DNA from: Marmoricola sp.
GTDB taxonomy: Bacteria; Actinomycetota; Actinomycetes; Propionibacteriales; Nocardioidaceae
Length of the DNA: 64,000 bases
Direction: 5' to 3'
Assembly: GCA_025964775.1 (NCBI GenBank)
Contig: JAOPYE010000038.1
Span: forward strand, 1 to 64,000
The notes under the pieces were generated by a model, which was given only the letters and a program-made list of their open reading frames with translations, was not told the DNA's origin and searched no databases. Numbering within the stretch: the stretch's first letter is position 1; each line of letters begins with the position of its first letter. Made by a program: the position numbers and the translations under genes. Positions 41,227 to 50,236 of the stretch are shown here, piece after piece.

Positions 41227-41847
41227 TCAGCCGAAGGACATGCGGAAGTCGGCCTGACGGAACGACGCGATCGAGCGCTTGCCGGCCAGCCAGCCCAGGG
41301 CGCCGTCGGGGTTGAAGTCCCAGTGCGCCCGGCAGGGCGCTGCCCTGGACGATCCGACCAGCGCGGCGGTGACTTCTTCGCCGTCCGCACGCCGCTGCCA
41401 GGTGTTGCCCTTGAAGGGCAGTCGGACCATGGCGCGGGAGACATCGGCGAAGCGCGCCGAGACGATCGGTACGCCGTCAAGCGCAGCCGTCCAGGACGCC
41501 TTGGTCACCGGACCGCTGGTGCTGATCTGGTGGGTGAAGTCGCACAGGTCCTTCGGGATCGCCCAGAGGTCGCGGCCGCCGTGCACCGACTGGATCGAGT
41601 CGACCCAGATGTCGGTGATGTTGACGGCCTTGTTGAGCGGGCGGGCGACGAGCAGTTCGCCGTAGGTCAGCGGGCTCGGCTCCTCGTACTTCACCAGCGC
41701 GACGCCGTACACGCCGGGCTCGCGGTCGGGATGGTCGCCGGCACGCACCTTGAAGAGGGACAGCCACAGCTGACCGGTCATGTTCCACGGGGCTTCGGGG
41801 TACGTGACGTCACCGGAGGTCGGTGAGGAGGTCCACTGCACGGTCAT
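41227..41847 (-). CDS. Acetoacetate decarboxylase-family protein
   Basis: 206 residues. The family pattern is visible: PWNMTGQLWLSLFKV, YEEPSPLTYGELLVARPL, VTDIWVDSIQSVHGGRDLWAIPKDLCDF (here NITDIWVDS). In acetoacetate decarboxylase the Schiff-base lysine lies in the central barrel; IPKDL offers a candidate lysine, but many family members have other activities. Substrate not assignable. ATG 41847 has TACACT six bases upstream. Confidence 0.75.
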   Translation of the reverse strand: MTVQWTSSPTSGDVTYPEAPWNMTGQLWLSLFKVRAGDHPDREPGVYGVALVKYEEPSPLTYGELLVARPLNKAVNITDIWVDSIQSVHGGRDLWAIPKDLCDFTHQISTSGPVTKASWTAALDGVPIVSARFADVSRAMVRLPFKGNTWQRRADGEEVTAALVGSSRAAPCRAHWDFNPDGALGWLAGKRSIASFRQADFRMSFG

Positions 41848-41853
41848 GGCCGC

Positions 41854-41859
41854 AGTGTA
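41854..41859 (-). promoter_or_regulatory. -10 box TACACT, leaderless ADC-family gene
   Basis: On the minus strand TACACT ends six bases before ATG 41847. Confidence 0.5.
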
Positions 41860-41869
41860 GGGCGTGTCT

Positions 41870-42049
41870 CTAGTCGTCGTCCGGGTCGTCGGCCCGGGCC
41901 AGCCAGGTCGCGAACCGCTCGATCGGGTTCTCGTCGTCCGGGTGGAGGTCGACATAGGCGCGCAGCTGGTCGGCCAGCCAGGCCAGGGTGACGTCCTCAT
42001 CACCGCGGCGCTTCTCGAGCTCCTCGATGCCGCGGTCGGTGAAGTACAT
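41870..42049 (-). CDS. DUF6104-type small conserved protein
   Basis: 59 residues: it opens MYFTDRGIEELEKRRGDE, continues with TLAWLADQLRAYVDLHPD and ends in FATWLARADDPDDD. This acidic helical protein is conserved in actinobacteria and I recall it beside the 2-oxoglutarate dehydrogenase gene. Here it starts 33 bases after the kgd stop on the same strand. GGAG lies five bases before ATG 42049. Function unknown. Confidence 0.8.
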   Translation of the reverse strand: MYFTDRGIEELEKRRGDEDVTLAWLADQLRAYVDLHPDDENPIERFATWLARADDPDDD

Positions 42050-42082
42050 CGTTGCTCCTAGGTCACCACGTCTCGGCGAGGA

Positions 42083-45000
42083 TCACGCAAAAGCCTGGTC
42101 CATGAGCGACTTCTGCTCCTCGACGTGCCTCGAGTGCTGGCCGACCGACGGCGAGGACGACTTGGCCCGTGAGATCAGCGAGACCTCCTGGTCGAGCTGG
42201 CCGAACAGGTTCAGCCGGAAGTGCGGAGCCGGGCCCATGTTGGCCGGCTCGTCCTGCACCCAGCGCACGCTGCGCAGGTTCGGGAAGCGGCTCAGCTCGG
42301 CGCGCAGCTCCTCGACCGGCAGCGGGTACAGCTGCTCGATCCGCACGATCGCCGTCGTCGGGTCCTCGCCCTGGCGCTTGGTCCGCTCGACCATCAGGTC
42401 CCAGGTGATCCGGCCGCTGCAGAGCAGAAGCGTGGTCACCCTCGCCGGATCGGCGACGACGGTGTCGACCGCGACCGGTGCGAAGGAGCCCTGGGTGAAC
42501 GCCTCGGGCTGGGAGGCGGCCTCCTTGCGCTTGAGCATCGACTACGGGGTGAACACGATCATCGGCTTGTGCGCTTCGCCGAGCGCGTGCTGGCGGAGCA
42601 GGTGGAAGTAGCTGGCAGGAGTCGAGGGCTGGGCGACAACGAAGGCGTTGTCGGCCGCCATCTGCAGGAAGCGCTCGATCCGGGCCGAGGAGTGGTCCGG
42701 GCCCTGGCCCTCGTAGCCGTGCGGCAGCAGCAGGACGACGCCCGACTGCTGGCCCCACTTGGTCTCGCCGGCGGTGATGTACTCGTCGATGACGATCTGG
42801 GCGCCGTTGACGAAGTCGCCGAACTGCGCCTCCCACAGCACCAGTGCGTCTGGACGGGCCACCGAGTAGCCGTACTCGAAGCCGAGGGCGGCGTACTCGG
42901 ACAGCAGCGAGTCGTAGACGAAGAACGGCGCCTGGTCCTCGGTCAGGTTCGACAGCGGCGTCCACTCGTCGGCGTTCTTGCGGTCGATGATGGTGGCGAA
43001 CCGCGAGACGAACGTGCCACGGCGCGAATCCTGGCCGGCCAGGCGCACCGGGCGGCCCTCCATCAGCAGCGAGCCGAACGCGAGGATCTCGCCGGTGCCC
43101 CAGTCGATCGGGCCCTCGTTGATCGAGGCGGCCCGGCGCTGCAGCTGGGGGAGCACCTTCGGGTGCACCGTGAAGCCCTCGGGAGGGGAGACGTAGGCGT
43201 CCGAGATCCGCTTCATGGTCTCGGGGCTGATGGCGGTCGGCGCTTCGCCGGTGGCCAGCTTGTCCGGGTAGTCCGGCACGGTGGTCCAGGAGTCCGGACG
43301 GGCGTCGGCCTCACGGACCTCGGTGAAGACGCGCTCAAGCTGCTTCTGGTAGTTCAGCAGCACCTGCTCGGCCTCTTCGACAGTGATGTCGCCACGACCG
43401 ATCAGGGACTCGGTGTACAGCTTGCGCACCGAGCGCTTCTGCTCGATCAGGTCGTACATCAGCGGCTGCGTGTACGACGGGTCGTCGCCCTCGTTGTGGC
43501 CGCGACGCCGGTAGCAGACGAGGTCGATGACGACGTCCTTGTTGAACGTCTGGCGGTACTCGAACGCAAGCCGGGCGACGCGGATGCACGCCTCCGGGTC
43601 GTCACCGTTGACGTGGAAGATCGGCGCCTGCACCATCCGGGCGACATCGGTGCAGTACAGCGAGGAGCGCGACGCGGCCGGTGAGGTGGTGAAGCCGACC
43701 TGGTTGTTGACCACGACATGGATGGTGCCGCCGGTCCGGTAGCCGCGCAGCTGGGACAGGTTGAGGGTCTCCGCGACCACGCCCTGGCCCGCGAAGGCCG
43801 CGTCCCCGTGCAGGAGCACGGGCAGGACCGGATAGGCGGCACCTCGGTTCAGGACGTCCTGCTTGGCGCGGGCGATGCCCTCCAGGATCGGATCGACAGT
43901 CTCCAGGTGCGACGGGTTCGCGGCGATCGAGACCTTGATCCGGGCACCCGAGCCGGCGAGGAACTCGCCCTCGGCGCCGAGGTGGTACTTCACGTCACCG
44001 GATCCCTGGACGGTGCGTGGGTCGATGTTGCCCTCGAACTCGCGGAAGATCTGGTTGTAGGACTTGCCGACAATGTTCGCCAGCATGTTGAGCCGGCCGC
44101 GGTGGGCCATGCCGATGGTGACCTCGTCCAGCGACGCCTCGGCGGCCGCCTCGCAGATCTCGTCGACCAGCGGGATCGTGGTCTCGCCGCCCTCGAGGCT
44201 GAAGCGCTTCTGGCCGACGAACTTGGTCTGCAGGAAGGTCTCGAAGGCCTCGGCCTGGTTCAGCTTCAGCATGATCCGCAGCTGCTCCTCGCGCGGCGGC
44301 TTCTGGTGCGGCTGCTCGACCCGCTCCTGGATCCACCGGCGCTGGTCGGGGTCCTGGATGTGCATGTACTCGATGCCGACGGTGCGGCAGTACGAGTCGC
44401 GCAGGATCCCGAGCACGTTGCGCAGCTTCATGAAACGCCGCTCGCCGCCGAACTCGCCGGTGGCGAACTCACGGTCCAGGTCCCACAGGGTCAGGCCGTG
44501 CGACTCGACCTCGAGGTCGGGGTGGCTGCGCTGCTTGTACTCCAGCGGATCGGTGTCGGCCATCATGTGGCCGCGGACCCGGTAGGAGTGGATCAGCTCG
44601 AGGATGCGGGCCTGCTTGCTGACGTCCTCGTCGTGGCTGTGCGAGACGTCGACTGCCCAGTGGATCGGCTGGTAGGGGATCCGCAGGCTGCGGAAGATCT
44701 CGTCGTAGAAGCCGTCCTCGCCCAGCAGCAGGTGGTGCACCTGGCGGAGGAACTCACCGGACTGGGCGCCCTGGATCACCCGGTGGTCGTAGGTCGACGT
44801 CATCGTCATGATGCGGCTGATCGCGTTGCGGGTGATGGTCTCCTCGGAGGCTCCTTGCGCCTCGGGCGGGTAGTCCATCGAACCGACGCCGATGATCGCG
44901 GCCTGCCCGGCCATCAGGCGGGGGACCGAGTTGTTGGTACCCAGGCCGCCGACGTTGGTGAGGCTGATCGTCGTACCGGCGTAGTCCTCCATCGTCAGCT

Positions 45001-45778
45001 TGTTGTCCTTGGCCTTCCGCACGATCTCCTCGTACGCCGTCCAGAAGTGCGCGAAGTCCATCGACTCGCAGCCCTTGATCGACGGGGCCACCAGCTGCCT
45101 GGTGCCGTCGGGCTTCTGCTGGTCGATGGCCAGACCGAGGTTGATGTGCTGCGGCGTCACCATCGTCGGTTTGCCGTTGATCTCGGCGAAGGTGTTGTTC
45201 ATCTCGGGCAGCGTACGGATCGCCTTGATGATCGCGTACCCGATCAGGTGCGTGAACGAGACCTTGCCGCCGCGGGCTCGCTTGAGGTGGTTGTTGATCA
45301 CGATGCGGTTGTCCCAGAGCAGCTTGACCGGGATGTTGCGCACGCTCGTGGCCGTCGGCACCGCGAGCGAGACGTCCATGTTCTTGGCGGTGGCAGCGGC
45401 GATGCCGCGCAGGACCGTGTAGTTCGGTTCGTCGGTGACCGCGGGCGCTGCCGGCACCGACGGCTCCTTCGGCACCGGCGGCGCGGTCGGGGTCACGGGC
45501 GGCGCGGGAACCGGGTTGGTCACAGTGGCCGGGGTCGGTGCAGGCGAGGGCGTCGCGACCGGGGTCGGCGCGGGCGAGGGCGTCACGACCGGGGCGGCAG
45601 GCGCCGGAGCGACCGCGGCCGGAGCAGGCGCAGCGCCGTTCTTGTAGGTGGCGAAGAAGTCCCACCAGGCCGGATCCACGGTGCTGGGATCCTTCTGGTA
45701 CTGCTCGTACATCTCGTCAACGAGCCACTCGTTGGCTCCGAATGCTGCGAGGGGGTTGCCTTCAGTGGGCTCGTGCAC
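42083..45778 (-). pseudogene. kgd: Multifunctional 2-oxoglutarate decarboxylase/dehydrogenase, interrupted by in-frame TAG
   Basis: 1231 codons counting the stop. N-terminal segment [24 protein letters not shown], a Pro/Ala/Thr linker (about 50-110), an E2-like acyltransferase domain ([17 protein letters not shown]) and a thiamine-dependent E1 domain ([42 protein letters not shown]). It decarboxylates 2-oxoglutarate in the TCA cycle and forms the E1/E2 core of the actinobacterial complex. Codon 1079 is TAG, following IVFTP; relatives have lysine there (FTPKSML). The following 152 codons (MLKRKEAASQPEAFTQ to DQAFA) remain intact and conserved. A single A-to-T change would explain it. It may be a recent mutation, a sequencing error or read-through. 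GTG 45778 starts the conserved region. Confidence 0.9.
42542..42544 (-). other. Internal TAG stop in kgd
   Basis: Minus-strand context CCG TAG TCG ATG. Upstream product 1078 residues. An ATG follows the stop after one codon (42536-42538), so re-initiation could in principle make the 151-residue C-terminal piece. Confidence 0.9.
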
Positions 45779-46000
45779 GGCTGTTCTTCGCCTCTTCCGA
45801 TGCAGTGCGACGGGTGATGTCGAAGGCAAGGTTAGTCCCCGCACCCACGCGCCGCAGCACCGCGCGCAGAGTTCGGACGGGGCGGCAACTCCCGGGCGTG
45901 TTTCAGTCGCCGCGGACTGAAATCACCGCTCGGTGGTCCGATGGTGTCGCCAGGAGTCGCACGTCCTCGGCCGGCCCTTCCGACGACGCGGGGAAATATA

Positions 46001-46030
46001 TTGACACATCTATATAGAGAGATCTATGCT
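46001..46030 (+). promoter_or_regulatory. MarR promoter with palindromic operator
   Basis: -35 TTGACA (46001-46006), 18-base spacer, -10 TATGCT (46025-46030), six bases before ATG 46037. The spacer contains the perfect palindrome TCTATATAGA (46009-46018), well placed for autorepression. Confidence 0.65.
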
Positions 46031-46036
46031 TATGGC

Positions 46037-46459
46037 ATGGCAACCGACAAGGAGGCTCTGGGCGAGGCGCTCTACGGCCTTGCCACCGGCGTCGTTCGAC
46101 GGCGGTCCCGGACCCTCAGCCTGACCGCGTTGTCGACGCTGGCGACGCTGGAGCAGACCGGTCTGCGGAGATTGACCGATCTCGCCGTGACCGAGGAGAT
46201 CACCCAGCCCTCGATGACGTCGCTGGTCAGCCAGCTCGAACAGCTCGGCCTGGCCGAGCGGCATCGGGACCCGGGTGATGCGCGGGTGGTCCTGGTGGGT
46301 ATTACGCGCAACGGGCGACAGCTGATGTCCGCGCGCCGCAAGGCCGGTGCGGAGTCGTTGGCCGAGCTGATCGACAAGCTCGACGGGCAGGAAGCAGCCG
46401 AGCTCCAAGCAGCGCTCCCGGCGCTGCTGCGTCTGGTCGACCTCGTCACCGAGAGTTGA
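46037..46459 (+). CDS. MarR-family transcriptional regulator
   Basis: 140 residues with the winged-helix core LSLTALSTLATLEQTGLRRLTDLAVTEEITQPSMTSLVSQLEQLGLAERHRDPGDARVVLVGITRNG. Dimerisation helices flank it. The ligand is unknown; no cysteine sits in the sensor region, so a thiol switch is unlikely. A consensus promoter and a palindrome in its spacer suggest self-repression. The promoter region (45990-46036) is unusually AT-rich for this genome. The universal stress gene follows after about 40 bases. Confidence 0.87.
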   Translation: MATDKEALGEALYGLATGVVRRRSRTLSLTALSTLATLEQTGLRRLTDLAVTEEITQPSMTSLVSQLEQLGLAERHRDPGDARVVLVGITRNGRQLMSARRKAGAESLAELIDKLDGQEAAELQAALPALLRLVDLVTES

Positions 46460-46501
46460 TCCGACGACCTGAACAGCACATCGTGATCAGAGGTGATGGC
46501 A

Positions 46502-46984
46502 ATGGTGCACGACACGGATGCAGGACACGGAGTCCGCGGCCTGGATCGCAACGAGGTCACGAGACCGGTGATCGTGGTCGGTCTCGACGGCTCACCGAGC
46601 AGCTGGGACGCGTTCTCCTGGGCCGCCGGCGCGGCGACGCGCGTCGACGGCAGGATCGTCGCCGTCTACGTCGTTCCGCCCGCCGCGCCGATGGTCTCGT
46701 TCGAGGTGCCCTATGACTACGCGGCAGCGGCGCAGGCCAGGCACGACGTCGCAGAGGACCTGCGGGACGAGGCCGCCCGGCGCGCCGACGAGCTCGGTGT
46801 CGACCTCAGCTTCGCGATGGGCCAAGGCGACGCGACTCGCGCGCTCACTGAGGTTGCGCGCAGCGTGCACGCGAACCTCGTGGTCGTCGGCAGGTCGACG
46901 AAGGTGCTGCATCGTCTCGCCGGCTCGCTGAGCCACCGCATCATCTCGCGCAACGATGCACCCGTGGTGGTCGTCGTGCCGTGA
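46502..46984 (+). CDS. Universal stress protein (UspA family)
   Basis: 160 residues, one Usp domain: VIVVGLDGSPSSWDAFSWAAGAA at the start and LVVVGRSTKVLHRLAGSLSHRIISRNDAPVVVVVP at the end. The ATP-binding G-x2-G-x9-G-S/T motif is only partly kept (GRSTK in place of GSHGR), so nucleotide binding is uncertain. ATG 46502 was chosen for AGAGG eight bases upstream; GTG 46493 and ATG 46496 are possible. Probably co-transcribed with the MarR gene. Confidence 0.85.
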   Translation: MVHDTDAGHGVRGLDRNEVTRPVIVVGLDGSPSSWDAFSWAAGAATRVDGRIVAVYVVPPAAPMVSFEVPYDYAAAAQARHDVAEDLRDEAARRADELGVDLSFAMGQGDATRALTEVARSVHANLVVVGRSTKVLHRLAGSLSHRIISRNDAPVVVVVP

Positions 46985-46985
46985 G

Positions 46986-47058
46986 CGCCTCCGGCAGGAT
47001 TCGAACCTGCGACACCTGGTACCGGAAACCAGTGCTCTATCCCCTGAGCTACGGAGGC
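46986..47058 (-). tRNA. tRNA-Arg (anticodon CCG)
   Basis: 73 bases, 5' end at 47058. The acceptor stem GCCTCCG pairs with CGGAGGC; the D arm contains AGCTCAGGGGATAGAGC; the anticodon stem CTGGT/ACCAG closes loop TTCCGGT, giving anticodon CCG (reads CGG). The T arm holds GGTTCGAATCC. CCA is not encoded. It lies divergently beside argS, the gene for its own synthetase. Confidence 0.95.
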
Positions 47059-47094
47059 ATGCGTCCAACCTCGGACGCTGCGACGCGATGACGA

Positions 47095-47124
47095 ACACTA
47101 CCGGGCGAAACTGGTGGATAAGAA
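47095..47124 (-). promoter_or_regulatory. Possible promoter of tRNA-Arg
   Basis: Minus-strand TTCTTA (47119-47124), 18 bases, TAGTGT (47095-47100), about 37 bases before the tRNA. A small hairpin GCGTCC/GGACGC (47061-47078) lies in the leader. Confidence 0.3.
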
Positions 47125-47139
47125 ACCCGGGCCCGCCGA

Positions 47140-47145
47140 TAGGCT
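47140..47145 (+). promoter_or_regulatory. -10 box TAGGCT, leaderless argS
   Basis: TAGGCT ends six bases before GTG 47152. Confidence 0.6.
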
Positions 47146-47151
47146 TGGCGG

Positions 47152-48807
47152 GTGAATCCCGAGCAACTCTCCGCCACCTTCGTCGCTGCCCTGACCGCAC
47201 TGGTCGACCAGGGCCGCCTGACCCTGCCTGACGGGGTCCCGACGTCGGTCGTGATCGAGCGGCCGCGGAGCAAGGAGCACGGGGACTACGCGACGAACGT
47301 CGCCCTGCAGCTGGGCAAGAAGGCCGGCCTGAACCCGCGCGACCTCGCGGGGCTGCTCGCCGAGGAGCTCGCGAAGGCCGACGGCATCGCCAAGGTCGAC
47401 GTCGCCGGTCCGGGATTCCTCAACATCACGGTGGCCGCCGATGCCCAGGGCCAGGTCGCGGCCGAGGTCGTGGCGGCGGGGTCGGCGTACGGAGGGTCGG
47501 ACCTGTTCGCCGGCGAGAAGATCAACCTCGAGTTCGTCTCGGCCAACCCCACCGGACCGATCCACATCGGTGGTGTGCGCTGGGCGGCCGTCGGTGATGC
47601 GCTCGGCCGGATCCTCACCCTGGCCGGTGCGCAGGTCACCCGGGAGTACTACTTCAACGACCACGGCGGCCAGATCGACCGGTTCTCCGGCTCGCTGCTC
47701 GCGGCCGCACACGGTCGCCCGGTGCCCGAGGACGGGTACGGCGGTGACTACATCGACGAGATCGCCAAGAACGTGATGGTCCAGCGCCCCGATGTCCTGG
47801 ACCTGCCGGACGCCGAGGCGCAGGAGGTCTTCCGCGCCGTCGGGGTCGACCTGATGTTCGCCGAGATCAAGCAGAGCCTGCACGACTTCGGCGTCGACTT
47901 CGACGTCTTCTTCCACGAGGACGACCTGCACACATCGGGAGCCGTCCAGCGTGCGGTGGACCGGCTGACCGAGCTCGGCAACACCTACGAGCAGGACGGC
48001 GCGATCTGGCTCCGCACCGAGCAGTTCGGTGACGACAAGGACCGGGTGATCATCAAGTCCGACGGCCAGGGTTCCTACCTGTCCGGCGACCTGGCGTACT
48101 ACCTGGACAAGCGCAGTCGCGGCTTCGACCGGTGCTTCATCATGCTCGGCGCCGACCACCACGGGTACGTCGGCCGGATGATGGCCATGTGTGCTGCCTT
48201 CGGCGACACCCCGCACGTCAACCTCGAGATCCTGATCGGGCAGCTGGTCAACCTCCTGCGCGACGGCCAGCCCCTGCGGATGTCCAAGCGTGCGGGCACG
48301 GTCGTGACGATCGACGACCTGGTCGAGGCGATCGGTGTCGACGCGGCGCGCTACGCCCTGGCCCGGTACAGCTCAGACTCGATGATCGACCTCGATCTCG
48401 ACCTCTGGGCGCGGCAGTCCAACGACAATCCGGTCTTCACGGTGCAGTACGCCCACGCCCGGGTCTCCAGCCTGCTGCGCAACGCGGCGGACCTCGGCGT
48501 CGTGGCCGCGTCCCATCCCGAGCTGCTCACCCACGAGAAGGAGGGCGAGCTGCTGCGCGCCCTCGCCGAGTTCCCGCGGGTGGTGGCGAGCGCCGCCGAC
48601 CTGCGGCAGCCGCACCGGATCGCGCGGTACCTCGAAGAGCTCGCCGGCAAGTACCACCGGTTCTACGACAACTGCCGGGTGCTGCCGATGGGCGACGAGG
48701 AGCCGGGCGACCTGCATGCCGCACGGCTGCTGCTGGTCGACGCGACCAGGGTCGTCCTGGCCAACGGCCTCGGACTGCTCGGCGTCTCAGCGCCGGAGCG
48801 GATGTGA
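47152..48807 (+). CDS. argS: Arginyl-tRNA synthetase
   Basis: 551 residues, class I synthetase. The N-terminal Add-1 domain (about 1-110) is followed by the HIGH motif as [11 protein letters not shown], the KMSKS-like [11 protein letters not shown] and the C-terminal anticodon domain ([19 protein letters not shown]). It charges tRNA-Arg. It opens the argS-lysA-hom-thrC-thrB run, overlapping lysA by four bases (GTGA). The order is the same as in Mycobacterium (Rv1292 onwards). Confidence 0.97.
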   Translation: MNPEQLSATFVAALTALVDQGRLTLPDGVPTSVVIERPRSKEHGDYATNVALQLGKKAGLNPRDLAGLLAEELAKADGIAKVDVAGPGFLNITVAADAQGQVAAEVVAAGSAYGGSDLFAGEKINLEFVSANPTGPIHIGGVRWAAVGDALGRILTLAGAQVTREYYFNDHGGQIDRFSGSLLAAAHGRPVPEDGYGGDYIDEIAKNVMVQRPDVLDLPDAEAQEVFRAVGVDLMFAEIKQSLHDFGVDFDVFFHEDDLHTSGAVQRAVDRLTELGNTYEQDGAIWLRTEQFGDDKDRVIIKSDGQGSYLSGDLAYYLDKRSRGFDRCFIMLGADHHGYVGRMMAMCAAFGDTPHVNLEILIGQLVNLLRDGQPLRMSKRAGTVVTIDDLVEAIGVDAARYALARYSSDSMIDLDLDLWARQSNDNPVFTVQYAHARVSSLLRNAADLGVVAASHPELLTHEKEGELLRALAEFPRVVASAADLRQPHRIARYLEELAGKYHRFYDNCRVLPMGDEEPGDLHAARLLLVDATRVVLANGLGLLGVSAPERM

Positions 48808-50231
48808 GAGCCCACGAGGCCGGCTGGGCGCATGCCGCTGCCTCGGTCCGCGGGCCGGCGTGGCTGCGCGAGCCCGCAGACGTCAACGCCCTGGTGCCCC
48901 AGCTCTGGTCGGGTACCGCGCGCAAGGTCGACGGAGTCCTGGAAGTCGGGGGAGTCCTGGTCACCGATCTGGTGCGCGAGCACGGGTCGCCGGCCTACGT
49001 GCTGGACGAGGTCGATTTCCGGGCGCGCGCCGCAGCCTTCAGGACGGCGTTCGAGGCCTTCGACGTGTACTACGCCGGCAAGGCCTTCCTCTGTACGACG
49101 GTGGCCCGCTGGGTCGTCGAGGAGGGGCTGTTCCTCGACGTCTGCTCCGGTGGGGAACTGGCTGTCGCGATCCGTGCGCAGGTCCCGCCGCAACGGATCG
49201 GCTTCCACGGCAACAACAAGACGCCTGGCGAGTTGTCCGAGGCCGTCGAGCTCGGGGTCGGCCGGATCATCGTCGACTCGGTCCACGAGATCGAGCGGCT
49301 CGCGGCGATCACCCGTGAGCTGGGCCGGACCGCGCGGGTGCTGATCCGGGTCACCGCAGGCGTCGAGGCGCACACCCACGAATACATCGCGACCGCGCAC
49401 GAGGACCAGAAGTTCGGGTTCTCGATCAGCAGCGGCGACGCGCTCGAGGCGGCCCGCGAGATCGCCGGGGTGCCCGGCCTGGAGCTGCTCGGCCTGCACA
49501 GCCACATCGGATCCCAGATCTTCGACTCCGCCGGCTTCGAGGTCGCCGCGCGGCGGGTGCTCGCGCTGCATGCCCAGATCTCCGACGAGGTCGGCCTCGA
49601 GATGCCGGAGATGGATCTGGGTGGCGGCTTCGGCATCGCCTACACGACCCAGGACGACCCGTCCGACCCGGCGCAGCTGGCGATCGAATTGACCAAGATC
49701 GTGACCGACGAGGCCAAGGCGCGTGGCGTCGCGGTCCCGCGCCTCTCGATCGAGCCCGGCCGTGCGATCGTCGGACCGGCGATGTGCACCGTCTACGAGG
49801 TCGGCACGGTCAAGGCCGTCGAGCTCGACGCGGGCCCGGGAGTGACCAGCGTGCGCACCTACGTCTCGGTCGACGGCGGGATGAGCGACAACATCCGCAC
49901 CGCCCTGTACGACGCCGACTACTCGGCCACCCTCGCCAGTCGTCACTCCGAGGCGCCCGCCCTGCTGTCCCGGATCGTCGGCAAGCACTGCGAGGCGGGC
50001 GACATCGTGGTCAAGGACGAGTTCCTGCCCGGGGATGTCATGCCGGGTGACCTGCTCGCCGTACCGGGGACGGGTGCGTACTGCCGCTCGATGGCGAGCA
50101 ACTACAACCATGCGGCCCGGCCTCCGGTGATCGTGGTCAAGGACGGTTCCTCGGCGGTCGCGGTCCGCCGCGAGACCATCGATGACCTGCTGAGACTCGA
50201 CGTCGACCCGGCGGCCGGAATGGAAGACTGA
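48804..50231 (+). CDS. lysA: Diaminopimelate decarboxylase
   Basis: 475 residues, PLP-dependent, fold type III. The Schiff-base lysine is in [10 protein letters not shown]; other signatures are [32 protein letters not shown] and [17 protein letters not shown]. It makes L-lysine from meso-diaminopimelate. Slightly longer than average because of about 40 extra N-terminal residues ([20 protein letters not shown]), as in other actinobacteria. GTG 48804 is coupled to argS. Confidence 0.96.
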   Translation: MRAHEAGWAHAAASVRGPAWLREPADVNALVPQLWSGTARKVDGVLEVGGVLVTDLVREHGSPAYVLDEVDFRARAAAFRTAFEAFDVYYAGKAFLCTTVARWVVEEGLFLDVCSGGELAVAIRAQVPPQRIGFHGNNKTPGELSEAVELGVGRIIVDSVHEIERLAAITRELGRTARVLIRVTAGVEAHTHEYIATAHEDQKFGFSISSGDALEAAREIAGVPGLELLGLHSHIGSQIFDSAGFEVAARRVLALHAQISDEVGLEMPEMDLGGGFGIAYTTQDDPSDPAQLAIELTKIVTDEAKARGVAVPRLSIEPGRAIVGPAMCTVYEVGTVKAVELDAGPGVTSVRTYVSVDGGMSDNIRTALYDADYSATLASRHSEAPALLSRIVGKHCEAGDIVVKDEFLPGDVMPGDLLAVPGTGAYCRSMASNYNHAARPPVIVVKDGSSAVAVRRETIDDLLRLDVDPAAGMED

Positions 50232-50236
50232 GCCCG

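Noticed and set aside
42083..42538. Separate gene starting at ATG 42538
   Set aside because: Its product is the C-terminal part of Kgd in the same frame, one codon after the TAG. It has no ribosome binding site of its own.
43718..45817. Very long open frame antisense to kgd
   Set aside because: High-GC DNA leaves long open frames opposite real genes. The composition (Val/Gly/Arg/Asp/His-rich) is that of a shadow, and kgd is certain.
47061..47078. GCGTCC/GGACGC hairpin beside tRNA-Arg
   Set aside because: It lies in the tRNA 5' leader, not after its 3' end, so it is not a terminator. Too short to interpret.
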